Assembly (NCBI GenBank): GCA_001247695.2
Contig: LGRX02024560.1
Coordinates: 1-64,000 of the forward strand
Origin: Cymbomonas tetramitiformis
Taxonomy: Eukaryota; Chlorophyta; Pyramimonadophyceae; Pyramimonadales; Pyramimonadaceae
DNA length: 64,000 nucleotides
Direction of reading: 5' to 3'
The translations under genes and the position numbers were made by a program. Numbering within the stretch: the first letter of the stretch is position 1; each line of letters opens with the position of its first letter. The notes below the pieces were generated by a model. The model had not been told where the DNA came from, did not search any database, and was given only the letters and a program-made list of their open reading frames with translations. Shown in pieces: positions 44,941-57,121 of this stretch.

Positions 44941-46674
44941 TTAACGTACCTTTAAAAAAGCTTCCTTTATCTTCTTTTGTTTGAGGGCCACCACCTCCGA
45001 CGCCTTGTGGCTGTGTCGGAGGTGGCGGCCCTCCACCCAGAGGACGGACTTGGGTTTCCCCACCGATTCCTCCGTGTGTGCGAAGTCCGCCGCATTCACC
45101 GCGCTATCCTTCTTGACGTGAAGCTTTTTTAACAAAGACGTCATAATAAACGACTTGATAGCCGGGATCCCGCCGTCCGCCTTTGTCGGCATACGGTTCC
45201 CGAGTAGGCAGATCTCGTAAACGCCATCGGGAACCTTCATGGGGGGGTCCGTGAATGTTTGGGAAAGGGTGCCCGGTAGTGCTTCCACCACCCCCACCGC
45301 CAACTCGAACTTTGAGCGTTGCTCGAAGTTGGCGGTCTCCTTCTCGTCAAGCTTCTCGCTGCTCTGTTGGGTTTTGGCGAAGAGACCCACTGGACAGTGC
45401 AGCTCGAAGTCACGTGAGGCCTGCGAGCAAGTGCGCGCACACACCCAGCAAAATAAAGTCAGTTCCCAAGTTTCCATACCTATAGTCTACCTATAATACA
45501 GGGTAAGCATAAGTATACCATTCAAGTGCTGAAAGCTTCCATACCTATAGTATGCCTGTAGTACAGGGTGAGCACAGGTGGGACACCACTGTCCCACAGA
45601 CAGTAGGGGGTGAAAGCAAAAATACCTTCCGTACCTACAGTTTGCCTATAATACAGGGTGAGCATAGAGCTTACGTACCTCGCCAGCTTCACCTTCGAAC
45701 TCCTCTCCCCCCTTAGGAGCCTCCTCAGCAGCCTTCTCCTTCCCCTTCCCATCCTCATCCTCCTGATCTTCCTCATCCACTTCTGGCCACACGATTGTTC
45801 CGCCGACGAGCTCCTCCAATGTAGTCCACTCCTTGCCCTTCCGCGCTGCAGGGTCTGTGAACTTGTTGAGCTTCTTGACTATATCTGCATTGGGTACAGA
45901 TTGACCTGTGAAGTTTTCCACAGTGAGACCGTTGAGCGGTCCGCCATATATGCGGATGTCCCCACCCTTATTCATTTTGAACCGGCCGGTTCCTCCGCGG
46001 CGGGCCTTGCGATAGCTCAGGTGAGCAACCAGGTACGTGTGAACTTGCTTGTCAGTGCAGGGGGGGATATGTTGTTTGCCGATTTCTCGTTTCAGCTTCA
46101 CGAACTTTTTCCCAAGGTCCTCTTTGCACGCTCCCACCGGGAGTTTTTTGGCTTCCTCCCATTCGCTTATGAGGGTCCGGGCGTCCGCCTGCATCAAAGA
46201 AACCTCATCGTCCGTCGCCCCCGACGGCCGCCTAGCCACTGGATCCGCCTCGATCTTCACACCTAGCTGTGCCTTTTGCATCATTGCAAAGATCGCTGCC
46301 ATCTGCTGCGGGTTTTCCATCAACTTTACGAAGTCCAACGGTTGGTCTGCTGGTCCCGCCTTAGCGGCCTCCTCCTCCTCCTCCTCCTCCTCCTCGTCGT
46401 CGTCATCCTCCTCCTCTTCTTCGGATTCCGAAGAGTCCGAACCGAAGCATTCCTTCACTAGTTTTTTGCCTGCGGCTTTGGCCTTCTTCCCCTCCTGGGC
46501 CTGTGCGATGGCCCGCGTTTGCTGGCACTTCTTGCTCCTTTTCGTGCGGCCTTCGTCGTAGAGTGTGGGAGGCTTCCTTTTCTTGGTCTTCTCAACTTTC
46601 TTCTTGGCATATTCTGCCACAATGCATTTTTTCGGGAAAATCGGACCGAGTAACTTTGACGACGATTTAAGCAA
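44941..46674 (-). CDS. Accessory protein of the CACTA-like element, two exons
   Basis: Exon 1 (46,674 to about 45,679) encodes a basic start, a Lys-rich segment, a long Asp/Glu run (about residues 85-110) and a globular domain. That domain includes KFVKLKREIGKQHIPPCTDKQ, HTYLVAHLSYRKARRGGTGR and GDIRIYGGPLNGLTVENF. A donor-like GTACGT (plus strand 45,673-45,678) and acceptor TATAG (near 45,480) bound an intron made of CCTATAGTATGCC-type repeats. Exon 2 (about 45,479 to 44,941) has a Cys/Phe-rich start and KAIKSFIMTSLLKKLH-like helical sequence. The family is unrecognised. By position it may be a DNA-binding TNPA-like partner of the transposase. Confidence 0.5.
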
Positions 46675-46746
46675 GACATTTCCATTGAAACAAGTTGGTT
46701 CTAGACTAATTTGATGGTGGGGAATTCGATGGTGAACTCCATTTTT

Positions 46747-46774
46747 CGTAACGCCCTATGAATAGGGCGTTACG
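46747..46774. repeat. Perfect 12-bp hairpin, 4-nt loop
   Basis: CGTAACGCCCTA and its exact complement, separated by TGAA, just upstream of the minus-strand accessory gene start. Contains the CCCTAT motif of the surrounding repeat family. Confidence 0.75.
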
Positions 46775-47688
46775 CGTGGATATATGTAGGGGGGTATGCG
46801 GTCTGCTGAAATATGCGATGCCGTACGGGTGCTACGATGATGCGGGAGGCATCTAAATTCATTACCAATGTGTTATCATAGATATGTGTGTGTTAAAAAA
46901 ACAATTTTGAAACATATTTACGGCAAGCATGCATTTGTAGGATATTGGCAGCCCATTATTAAACATGCATATATCATATTCCCCATATGTATTCGCGCGC
47001 GCCATAACCATGCAATATGATACACTGCCAGGCTTGTTTAGAAAATATTTTTCACCGTTTGGCAATAATATTTTGTTTCCTAAGCTTGGGGGTGGGTTAC
47101 ACAGCCAAATGGATCAGGTTGATATTGCAAATTTGAGCAAATCTTTACATCTATCATAGGAACACAACCAGGGTTATCGTAGTATATAGTAATACACGCA
47201 TATCCTTTAGCTATATCGTTACACACGCAAGAAAGCACTGCACATAGGCTTAGAATAGTCAGAGTTGTGTAATATATCACTTATAGCGTTATAGGCAAGG
47301 TCGATGAGAAAAACTGAATAAAGTGTATGCTTGCAAGCATGCGCGTAACCAGATGTTGTTCACTGTGCCACAAGTCAGGAACCCTAAAAGTGAGCATCAC
47401 ATACGAAGCTTCACGACACAAACACTCTACTTGAGACTGTTGCAAATAAAGTATTGAAACAGCACAGATGACGATTGTATCTTGACCTAAGTTTCTATTC
47501 ATCGATAAATGCACTTCTCACTATGTATGCTTCTATCCAGGTTCGAGAAACCCTGTTCCGTGATGCTTGCATGAATAATGCACCCGTGTCGCCCTTCCAT
47601 TGGGCTCGTGTTCCCTATCGAACTAAAAACCCTCACAAGCCAGGAATAACAACTTGGCTAACTGCTGTCCCGACGATTCCTAACCCTA

Positions 47689-47800
47689 TGCACTGACTTG
47701 ATGCTCACGTGCTCACGTGAGCATCAAGTCAGTGCAGCGGTACGGTCGGGAATCTAACCCGAGCTGGAGAGGGAGGCGAACCCACCCAGACTACCATACC
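47689..47800 (-). repeat. Palindrome plus tRNA-like module, copy 1
   Basis: A perfect 23-bp inverted repeat (47,689-47,711 and 47,714-47,736) has a 2-nt spacer. Next to it, on the minus strand (47,800 to 47,739), is a 62-nt segment whose ends pair as a 7-bp acceptor (GGTATGG with CCGTACC) next to a T-arm-like TCGGG-TTAGATT-CCCGA. No anticodon arm can be drawn. A second copy starts at about 48,023. Confidence 0.6.
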
Positions 47801-48022
47801 AAAACAATGCTGCATGCATTTTGTTTCGAGTGTGTGAGCATGGAAGAGCACTCGCTTCTCAGCTTGACCGAGGCCCCCGCCGCGAGCATCCGTGAGCCAG
47901 CCAGCAGATAATTTAGCTCGTACCTGTGAGCTGGCGAAACGGTTTCATACAAGCGCCGCATAAAAAACAAGTAAAAGAAAGTGGGAGGTCTGTTTGATCA
48001 GTGGCTCTTTCATCTGCGTGCG

Positions 48023-48143
48023 CTGAATTGATGACCACGTGCTGACCGTCAACACGTGAGCATCAATTCGGCGCACGCAGGGATACGGTCGGGAGTCAAA
48101 GCCGAGCTGGAGAGGGAGGACATCCCACCCAGACTGCCGTACC
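48023..48143 (-). repeat. Palindrome plus tRNA-like module, copy 2
   Basis: Diverged copy of the previous module. Arms with core GAATTGATG..CACGTG and CACGTGAGCATCAATTC are separated by about 11 nt. The tRNA-like part (48,143 to 48,081) is followed along its length by the same GAGCTGGAGAGGGAGG and CCCACCCAGACT blocks. Confidence 0.6.
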
Positions 48144-49192
48144 TAAAGGCTACGTCAACGAGTTTAACGAAAATAGTATGATGCAAGTAGATAAGGAAAA
48201 GAAATCGAGGACCGTTGACCGAGGTTCGTTCGGGCAAGAAGGCCCTTTTTCGGATCCTTCGCTGTCACCTTCAATTTCAGTGGAAACTCATGAAAAAAAA
48301 AACTGCGATAAACACGTCACACGGGTGTCAACGCGAGCATAAACCTGAAGTCTGAATTCTAAAGGCATTTAAAAGGTGTCCAAACTTACCATGCCGTCAA
48401 TGAAGCCGTTGAGACAACGAATAAAAAGCCGCAGCCCTGATGACAAGAAATGCGCTGCTGCATACACCTGACGACAGAATACGTGCCACGCTGGCAAACA
48501 CACCCGCACAGCGCTTTCAGAATTTTTATATTTCAACTAGAAAAATGCACTGACAAACTTTCAGCTCAAACGGAGTTCAAGCGAGAACGGGGTTGCACGT
48601 TTACCCTGAAATCCTTCGCACGACGTTCGGGACGGAAAGGTTTATCTGGCCGCACGCCACGCAGCGGTTCATGCAAAAGAACAAGAGACAGGAAAATCCC
48701 AACTGACAAAAGTTTTATATTGTGATGAACTTCAAATAAAATCTCAGGGGCCATCGGAGTTCTAAGAATCTACAGACCGCATGTTTTCCCGTGCTCATCT
48801 CTTTTCCGGGAAACGCTCCCTTACGCAACGTCCGCACACGCAAACGGAGGTAGTATTCAGCATGCTGCGAAGTAGAGCCCCTGCCCGACGCAAAAATATA
48901 TTGGAATGTGTTTTTGAAAAATATGTTGCAGTTCACAGGGCGCGTTTCCAAATTTCTGGGATGGTGTAAATGAATTGATGACGGTGCCAGAGCGTGCATG
49001 AGAGTGGCTCCGCGGGAGCTCCTAACAATCGTTTCTGGAACCAGTTACTCGGTCTCGGGCGTCACATGTCATAATGCACTGTGGCGGCTGCTGTTTTTGC
49101 CATTTTGATTGTAAAGAACTAACGAAGGTGACTGGGAAACAACTGCGTGTGCTGGGACCTGGGGTTTTTCCTGGGGTTTTATGGGTCTAATT

Positions 49193-50490
49193 AGCTTTCC
49201 GTACGGTTTTCCATGCGATTATTTGCACACTCCCATCGATCGCCGCCGTGGCACGTTTTCCATTAGGATGTCCCGGCCTGAGCATACCTGTATTACGATT
49301 TCCATCCCTGTGGTCAACGTATGGCATATCCAGTCTGAGATTGCCGTTGAGAATTCATAATTCGATGTCATGCGTGGAATCTGCGCGCGTCGTCGCTGTC
49401 GGACCCAATGCGATTCGATTTTCGTTTGAAATCAGGTTCTTCCCGATTTTTTTTGAAGTTCCAGAAATAAAATCTCGACTAGCCAAAACAACGCATACAG
49501 GCCGCAATTTTGTTTTTTTGCCCCCCTCGTCAGTGAACAAATGGTTTGTTTTCTTGGGGGTGATCGAACAGGCTCATTTTATTTGGGGGGTTTTTGGCGG
49601 CGGTAGGGGGTCTTCCATAGGGGTTTCCATAGGGATAGGCTCTGGATTTCCCATAGGGCACACCACTTTTTCCACAGGCTCCGGATTTTCCATAGGGTAC
49701 ATTGGTAATGTTTTTTAACCTGTTTCCAGGCCATTCCACAGGTATGGACGCCACTATCATAGGGATGATCTCTGTGGCATTCCTTAACAGTGTAATTCTG
49801 CATTTTCCATAGGCATTTTCCAAGTGCGGCGTGTTGCTGTTGTAGGGTCCAAAAAGGGCCTGTTTTACCCTGCCCTATTTTTCATTTTTTTGATTCCATC
49901 CCTATAAATTACCTATGGAATCCCGAAAATGGGGTGAGCCAACCTATGATCACCCTGTGGAAACGATTTCCATTGGGGCCTGTGGCAAATTTTCCAGAGC
50001 CATTCCATACGATTTTCAGATAGGGGATTTAAAAGTGCCCTATGGAAAGGTTTTTGCCCTATGGAAAGCCAATGGAAATGCGTTCCCATAGGTTTTACAT
50101 AGGGATTTTCCATCCCTGTGTAATTATTTCCAGCCCTACGGACGCCACTATTATAGGGTTAACACCTCGACCGTTCATAGAATATCAACCCAATATCCCT
50201 ATGGAAAATTCAAGTTATTTTCCCATAGGTTGTATAGGGTGGGCATCCCTATGGAACCAGAATACAGCATTCCTAACGTATGTCCACCCTATGTCCACCC
50301 TACGTTCATGGTATGGAAGGTATTGAACACCTTCCATAGGGATGTCATTGGGCGGACCGCCCTATGGAACACATCGTATTGTTTCCATGCCTATGCCCAC
50401 CCTACGCCCACCCTATGACCACCTCATGATCACCCTATGCCTAGCAAATGAAAAGTTAAAAAGGAAGCAACGGTTCCAAGTAGTCATGCG
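49193..50490. repeat. TTTCCATAGGG repeats upstream of transposase gene
   Basis: First GCTTTCCGTACGG, then many TTTCCATAGGG motifs, turning into CCTATGGAA and CCACCCTATG forms near 50,200-50,440. Probably promoter-proximal or subterminal repeats of the CACTA-like element. Confidence 0.75.
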
Positions 50491-50501
50491 TGCTGGTATG
50501 G

Positions 50502-53500
50502 ATGGTGTGTTGTGGGCCAGTATTAAACAACCACGGGGTCGACATGCCACCATGTCCTTGCACCGTGTGCCGACTACAAGTTGAAAAACCTCTTCGAACG
50601 ATACAACGACATACGAAGCTATACAAGAGATGGCAAGGAGCGGTATACATGGGGGAAAGTAGTAGTGAAGACGATACTTCAAGTGATGACGGGGGTGACC
50701 GTAATGGTGGTGATGGTGGTTCCCTTGGAGGTGATGATGACATGGAAGATGCCAATGCAGAAGCGGACGAAATTCTCCAGGATCATTTGAGAAAGCTGGA
50801 AGAACATTGTGCCCGTCTCCTAATTCCTGCTGCCAACGATGAGGATATGGATAACCATGAGGTACCCCTCTTTCTGTATTTCCCAAGGGTGGGCGTACGT
50901 ATGCCAACAGGTGGGCATAGGTTGGGAAATCGTTGAACGTTTCCATAGGGTGGGAACAGGCATTCCCAGAGGCGGGTATAGGTAGAGCGCTGGGTAAGTA
51001 TGCCTATGGAAAGCATTGGACGTTTCCAGTGGGTGGGCATAGGGCGAGCATTGGGCGGGCATAGGTTGGGAAAACATGGAATGTTTCCATAGGGTGGGCC
51101 TGAGCATTCCCAAGGGCGGGTATAGGTGGTTCACTGGGTAGGCATGCCTATGGAAAGCATTGGATGTTTCCATAGGGTCGGCATAGGGTGGGCATAGGAC
51201 GGGCATAGGGTGGACATGCGGAGGGAAATGCCTTTTTTTTATTTTGCAGTTCCTGTAAAGTTGGGGATGCCTCTCGTGATTTCACAGGTCGTTGATCACG
51301 TCTATGCCGAGAAGGTTTCAACAATGCATCGTCTTGTCATTGATCTGCTGGAAACGAAATCCGAGCACAATGCTACCCAATCCATGTTTGATCAAATCTT
51401 CAATCTCATGCGGCAAACGGTGATTGGCAACGTTGACATCATCGGCAATCAGAGACGAAATGGTTTCCCGACCTCCTTCAAACAAGCTTTGTCTATGTGG
51501 AAGGATTTTGCCCTGCCGTACCATACCGCCGACGTTTGCAGGAATGAATGCATGATCTTCACTCCGGGCCGGCATGACGACCTTACCCAGTGCCTCCATT
51601 GCCACAAACTTCGGTGTCACCCCAGCTCTCGACGTAACGGACGGCTTATTCCGGGAAAGCCGTACAAGGTATTTAGGTTTTGGCGCTTGGACGAACTCCT
51701 GCCGATGCTATATTTGATACCAGAGATGGCCGAGCTCTTGGTATCATGGAAGATAACTACACCCGCGGAGAACGACGATCTGCCGGTTGTGACTACGTTT
51801 CATCGTAAGTGTATCCCTCCCACATGCTCACCCTATGCCCACCCTATAACATCCCTATGATCACCCTATGTCCACGCTATAACATCCCTATGATCACCCT
51901 ATGTCCACCCTATGCTCACCCTATGCCCAATTCACAATTGCCTTGCATCCTATGTTGACCCTATGCCCACCCTATGTTCGCCCTATGCCCACCCTATGAC
52001 CACCCTATGCTTATCCTATGCCCAAAATCCATTTATTATTCCAGAAAGTGTAATTGTGTTCCTCACCTTAAATGATAAGTTTCGTTGCTCGGTTTCAATC
52101 GCAGAGTCGACCTTCTGGAGAAATAAGGTGTATGTCGAGCAGCCGGGCTTCTTTACGGAGCCACGGAACATCTCCTTATTCATGTGTGCCGATGGAGTGA
52201 ATCCTCATAACGATTCCACGGCGGTCACGTCCTCAATCACCCCAATAACGTTCCAAATCTTAAATCTGCCTGCTGAGTATCGAGCCAAGTACGAGTTTCT
52301 ATTGGTATACGGAATAATCGAGGATAAACCGAGTAATGCTCAGATTTACTACAAGTTCTTGGTGGACGAGTTGCTCGACATGTGGAATGTTGGTGTCTGA
52401 GCGTTTGATTCAAGAAAAAAGGAAATCTTCCAGTTACGATGCATGCTCACGTGTGTTGTTGCTGACTATGGCACGGGGGGCATAACGGAAATTGCCAATC
52501 GAGTGGGAGGAAATTCCGCTTCTAAAGCCTGCATGTTCTGCAACATTACCGGCGAGACCTGGGGAACAAGCTGTTTGAATAAAACAATTTTCAAAGGTAG
52601 TCCAGCTTATTCCCACCCTATGCCCACCCTATGCCCGCCCTGTGACACCGCTATAGCATCCCTATACCGTACCTGAGATAACCAATTCAGGTTTCCCACC
52701 CTATGCTCGCCCTATGGCCGCCCTATGCTAGCCCTGTGATCGCCCTATGCCCACCCTATGAAAACGAATGCGATGACGAATGTGACAACTGTCCTCACAG
52801 GTTCTGCACCTCTCCGCACCGAAGAGGACGTACGATTGCTGCAGGCCAGAAATGCAAGTTGCGCAGATTCTGGGTTGTACACTGCTGCTCAGCTTCGAGA
52901 GATTTATAGTAGAACGGGCATCAAAGGGCCGTGTGCACTTTCTTTGTTGCCACACTTTTCCGTGACAAAGGACTACTTCCCGGATATCATGCACGAACTT
53001 CATAACTTGGAATATAGGATGACATGTGCTATTTTTCAGTGCAACTGGAATATTAAATGCCTTAGATATGCTGAAAATCACCATGTGCACCCGGAGTGGC
53101 TACCTGAACCTGTGGACGAGAACGAGGTGGAGAAAACCTTGGAAGAACATTTTGCTGGTATGTAACAATCTCGGGATTTCATTCCATCCCTGTGCTCGCC
53201 CTATGCCCTCCCTATACCCACCCTTGGAACTGGGGAAACGCATTCCATCCCTGTGCTCACCCTGTGCCCACCATATGCCCACCCTATACTCACCCTTGGA
53301 ACTGCAGAGAAATATTCCATCCCTATGCCCACCCTGCATCCGACCTATAGCCACCCTATACCCACCCTTGGAACTTGGCGATTGTCAAATAATGCATGAC
53401 AGTGACTGCTGTTCTTTTCTGTTTTTGCAGAACTCGCTGTACCATGGGGTCTGGATGAGGACATTCGTTCTATTGCGATTAAGTGGTACAAGAAATCAAA

Positions 53501-55586
53501 AGTCGATCGGAATTGGGGCAGCGTGGTAACTAAGGGCATGGAGTTCAGCGCGAGCACAGGAGAGCCAAGAAAACTGAAGGCCGCCGTGGGGATTGTCTTC
53601 ATAACTTGCGGCTTCATGAGCGCAATCGCAGCTTGGCCAGACGCATTGGGAGATTTGCCTCATCCGAAATACTCGTCCTTTGTTGGGGAGTTCGTCGTAG
53701 TGGTGCGTGAGATAGTCTCAAACCACATCATCTCCGAGGACCGTCTGCATAAACGGGTTGAAGCTCTAATAATGGACCGATGGGAGAAGGAGTTTTCACC
53801 TGAAGATTGGAATATAACTACGCATATTTTGCGACATTTGCCTCGGCATATCGAACTGACAGGACCTGCGCATGGAACATGGTTATTTCCGTGGGAGTCA
53901 TTCTATGGGAAATGCAAGGAGTCGGTCAAAACTCGATCGCAGCCAGTAGCCAACATCATGAACGGTATGTATACCTAGGCTCACCCTATGTTCACCCTAC
54001 GTCCGCCCTATGCTATCCCTGTGATCACCATAGGGAATGGGAATCTCAAAGTTTCCCGCCCTATGCCCACCTTATGCCCACCCTATGTTTACCCTATGCC
54101 TTTACTATGTATCGGTTCCGTACGTATACCGTGCCTATGGAAAGCTTCTTCCATAGGGAGAACATAGGTATGGAAACGTCTGGCTGCACTGTACGTTTGT
54201 TTATGTGTTATGTATGTCGCAGGTCAGATGCTAGAAAAACAGCTGATGCTAGTCCGTGGCATATATGCTTCAATATCTAATGAGAAGGTTGCACCATACA
54301 CTGGGCCACAAAAGCGACGAGTGGAGGTGATTGGCAAGCAAACACCGATAACCTTGGATGAAGGTACGCAGTGCCTTAGATGCCTTTGCAGTAGATGTCC
54401 GCCCTGTGCCCACCCAATGGAAATCTTTCCCGCCATATGCCCGCCCTATGCCCACCCTTGGAGCTGAAAAGAAATATTCCATCCCTGTGCTCACCCTATG
54501 CCTACCCTATGCCCACCCTTTGAAATTCGTAACCATCTTATGCCCACCCATTGATCACCCACAGGTGACATAAAAGGTATACGGAAGTATATGCGCACGA
54601 ATTTCCCATGGGCCCAGCTCCTGCAAAACGACTTTGACACCAAACTCGCTGAATGGAAGCGATTGAGTTTGAGAGAACGGCGGATCATGCCACGACCCGT
54701 CATCCAAGATCTGGAGACATGGCGGTTGAACCGGTTGACGAGGGAATGTCGTCCTTTGAGTACCAAGGAGCGTTGTTATGTCTACATGGACGGTGTGATG
54801 AAGAGTCAGCACGTGAAAGTCGGACGAGACACTTTTCGTACGCGATCCGCCGACCGCCACCTCACCACCTGTCAACGATACATAAAGGCAATCTTTGATA
54901 CCCCAGTAAATGGATTGAATGCCCATGAAGACAGGTCGTTCATCCGATGCCCACCCTATGTTCGCCCTATATTGGCCCTATGCCTACCCTGTGTTCGCCC
55001 TACAACATCCCTATACCGTAACATATATCATAGATCATGCGTATGCTCACCCTGTGCCCACCCTACGACCACCCTACACCCTCCCTATGATTACGAGTTA
55101 AGCTTTCCCACTCTGTGTCCGCCCTATAGCCGCCCTATGTCCACCCTGTGCTCACCCTATGCTCACCCTTTGGAAAGTATGTGTTGCAGGTACGGCGAGC
55201 TTCTGAAAATCTATAGCATCCCGATTGGCAGTAAACAATTGGTTTTCCTCAAAGTAAGATGGTTTCCATTGAAGGCAGCATTTCAAGATACCGTGGCGAA
55301 CAATATGATGTTGAGGTCGGACTTGCCATGGGACCTTTCCGAGGTTTTCATCCAAGCATTTGAGATTGAGTGCTTGGTGTGCATTGTACCCATTCCATGG
55401 AACTTTGACCGGTTCATCACGACCAAGAGAATTCCAGCTGGACGACCCGATGCAAATAGGTTGGTATATTATCTCGGCGAGCACAAACTCGGTTTCAATG
55501 ATCCACCATGGAGATATGATAAAGACAAGATGATGCTCATACTAGATAGGCATGTAGATTTTGTGGGCGACTTGCATGACGAATAA
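50502..55586 (+). pseudogene. TNP2-type (CACTA/EnSpm) transposase gene, ~8 exons
   Basis: Exons by eye: 50,502-~50,855, 51,250-51,804, 52,045-52,596, 52,802-53,157, 53,431-53,964, 54,223-54,363, 54,565-~54,905, 55,190-55,586; most junctions have GT(A/G)..CAG. Exon 1 has the MPPCPCTVCR zinc start and an acidic region. Exon 2 has a Cys pattern (CRNEC...CLHC) and a VFRFWRLDELLPMLYLIPEM block typical of TNP2. Exon 3 has NISLFMCADGVNP and LTCVVADY. Exon 4 has HFSVTKDYFPDIMHELHNLE, and exon 5 a DUF4218-like GTWLFPWESFYGKCK. An in-frame TGA at 52,398-52,400 breaks exon 3, so this copy is probably inactive. Confidence 0.78.
51805..52044 (+). other. Intron filled with CCCACCCTATG repeats
   Basis: Donor GTAAGT and acceptor TTATTCCAG flank about 15 tandem CACCCTATG-type units. 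The other introns of the transposase gene (52,597-52,801, 53,158-53,430, 53,965-54,222, 54,364-54,564, ~54,906-55,189) have the same repeat-filled design. Confidence 0.75.
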
Positions 55587-55599
55587 CTTGTTCATTTCA

Positions 55600-56347
55600 T
55601 AGATGGAATTATTCTGTATATTAATATGTATATATGTAGTAGAAGCCCTATGGAAAGCCTGGATATATCATGAATCATCACCCTATGCTCACCCTATGAA
55701 ACCTGAATGGTTATACCTATGGAAACCCTTTCACAGGTACGGTATCCCTTGGGAAACATGTTTCCATACGGATGATATACCTACGGAAGACCTTTCCACT
55801 GGGTGGCTCACCCCTGGGAAAGCTCATTCCATAGGCTGGCTATACCTATGGAACGTCAATTCCATACGTACGGTATACGTGTGGAAACGTATTCCATATG
55901 GATACTATAGGTATAGACTTTGCCACCTGTATCAGGAGTATACCTACGACATGCTCACCCTGTGTTATCCCTATAGCTAACCCTATGGAAACCCCTATGG
56001 AATTACGTCTTTATTGACCGAGAATACGCAGAATGAATTGTATATTTCCATAGGTATACTATCCCTATGGGGGCCCTATGGAAAGCCCTATGGAATTACG
56101 TTGATATTCCCGAGAATACGCAGAGTGAATTATACGTTTCCATAGGCCTACCATACCTATGGCATCCCTATGGAAGGCCCTATGGAATTACGACTTTATT
56201 CCCGAGAATACGCAGGGCGAATTGTACATTTCCATAGGTGTACTATCGCTATGCCCGCCCTATGGAAAATCTTGTGGAAAACTCATAGTATACGCTAATT
56301 TTCCATAGGTGCGCTATCCGTACGCCCGCCCTACGCCCGCCCTTGGA
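55600..56347. repeat. CCTATGGAAA subterminal repeat field, right
   Basis: Includes three ~100-bp tandem units (starting near 55,980, 56,085 and 56,180) containing GGCCCTATGGAATTACG, CCCGAGAATACGCAG and CATTTCCATAGG. Mirrors the left field at 40,917-42,239. Confidence 0.82.
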
Positions 56348-56363
56348 CATGCCTATGGAAAGC
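56348..56363 (-). repeat. Right terminal inverted repeat (candidate)
   Basis: CATGCCTATGGAAAGC, exact complement of 40,901-40,916. Pol-like coding sequence starts directly after it. Confidence 0.5.
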
Positions 56364-56369
56364 GTATTA

Positions 56370-57121
56370 TGCTGGACTATGATGGCAATGGTTCAGTGTC
56401 CTTTTCTAACAAAAGGAAAGGAGGCGGTGCAGAGAGGGTTCCCATTTCCGGGTGTAATCCTGGAATCAGTGCTGCCCCTGGAGGAAGGAAGGGGAAGCGA
56501 CGAGGAGATGTGGATTGTGCGGGGCTGATTGACGAGGTGTTCCTCATTGCGGTGCAGTTGAAGAAACATCTAGTGGCCGCGGAAACGCGAAGACTCGCGG
56601 GAGACGCTTCGTCAATGTCCGCGTGGTTGATGATGGCTGCGAGGACCACCACGGGAGAGCCAGCTTTCAAGGTGGAAGCTGAGAATTTGGTCGTTGAGAA
56701 GGAGGACATCTCGAAAGAAAATGTGAACATCGAGATTCCTACCGGCGCCAACGATAAACCGAAGAAGAACCCTGTGTCGCAGCAGGACTCGCAAGATGCG
56801 GATGCCACTGCAGCGTGGAAGAAGAAGTTCAAGGACCTCTTTGACGAGTTTGAGCAGGAGCTGCGGGACTCTTTACCTTCTGGATTGGAAAACCTTCGGC
56901 ACGCTGACGAAGATCAGGCGAAGATTAATCTCAAGCCGGACAGAGAAGGAGGACCTCCGTGTAGAAGACCTTACAAGATGTCTGTGGAGGAGTTGCGTCA
57001 ACTACGAGAACGCATTGAACAACTGGTGGACAAAGGATATATACGACCATCATCGAGTCCGTATGCGGCTCCTTGTTTAATGGTACCCAAGCCAGGACAG
57101 CCCCATATCCTTAGGGCTTAG
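56370..57121 (+). pseudogene. pol: Chromovirus pol, N-terminal part (pre-RT)
   Basis: Open frame read from the transposon end. Its first part (KRKGGGAERVPISGCNPG...) is unassigned; no clear protease DTG motif was found. From about 56,930 it has the RT lead-in of gypsy elements: GGPPCRRPYKMSVEELRQLR followed by RPSSSPYAAPCLMVPKPGQ. The frame ends at a stop beside CTTAGGGCTTAGG at 57,110-57,121, while the RT continues in another frame (LGLRLVCDFRQLN). A one-base shift near 57,100 has therefore broken this copy. Confidence 0.7.

Larger units (their letters stand above)
46700..49190. other. Mixed DNA without supported genes
   Basis: Contains a 12-bp hairpin (46,747-46,774), an AT-rich stretch at 46,850-47,500, and two tRNA-like/palindrome modules (47,689-47,800 and 48,023-48,143). 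Only short ORFs lacking motifs are otherwise present. Confidence 0.5.
40901..56363. mobile_element. CACTA/EnSpm-like DNA transposon inserted between gag and pol
   Basis: Bounded by a perfect 16-bp inverted repeat, GCTTTCCATAGGCATG at 40,901 and its complement ending at 56,363. Subterminal regions are packed with CCTATGGAAA in both orientations, as in CACTA elements with transposase-binding subterminal repeats. It contains a TNP2-type transposase gene (50,502-55,586), an accessory gene (44,941-46,674), and a nested LTR element. No clear 3-bp target duplication was found (AAA versus GTA). Because the terminal motif is also the internal repeat, the left limit could instead be near 49,193 (GCTTTCCGTACGG), with the 40.9-42.2 kb block a separate relative. 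Confidence 0.55.

Noticed and set aside
52398..52400. Evidence for a variant genetic code (TGA read as sense)
   Set aside because: Only one internal TGA is seen, and the disrupted pol also has TAA and TAG stops. Intact genes end in normal stops, so mutation is simpler.
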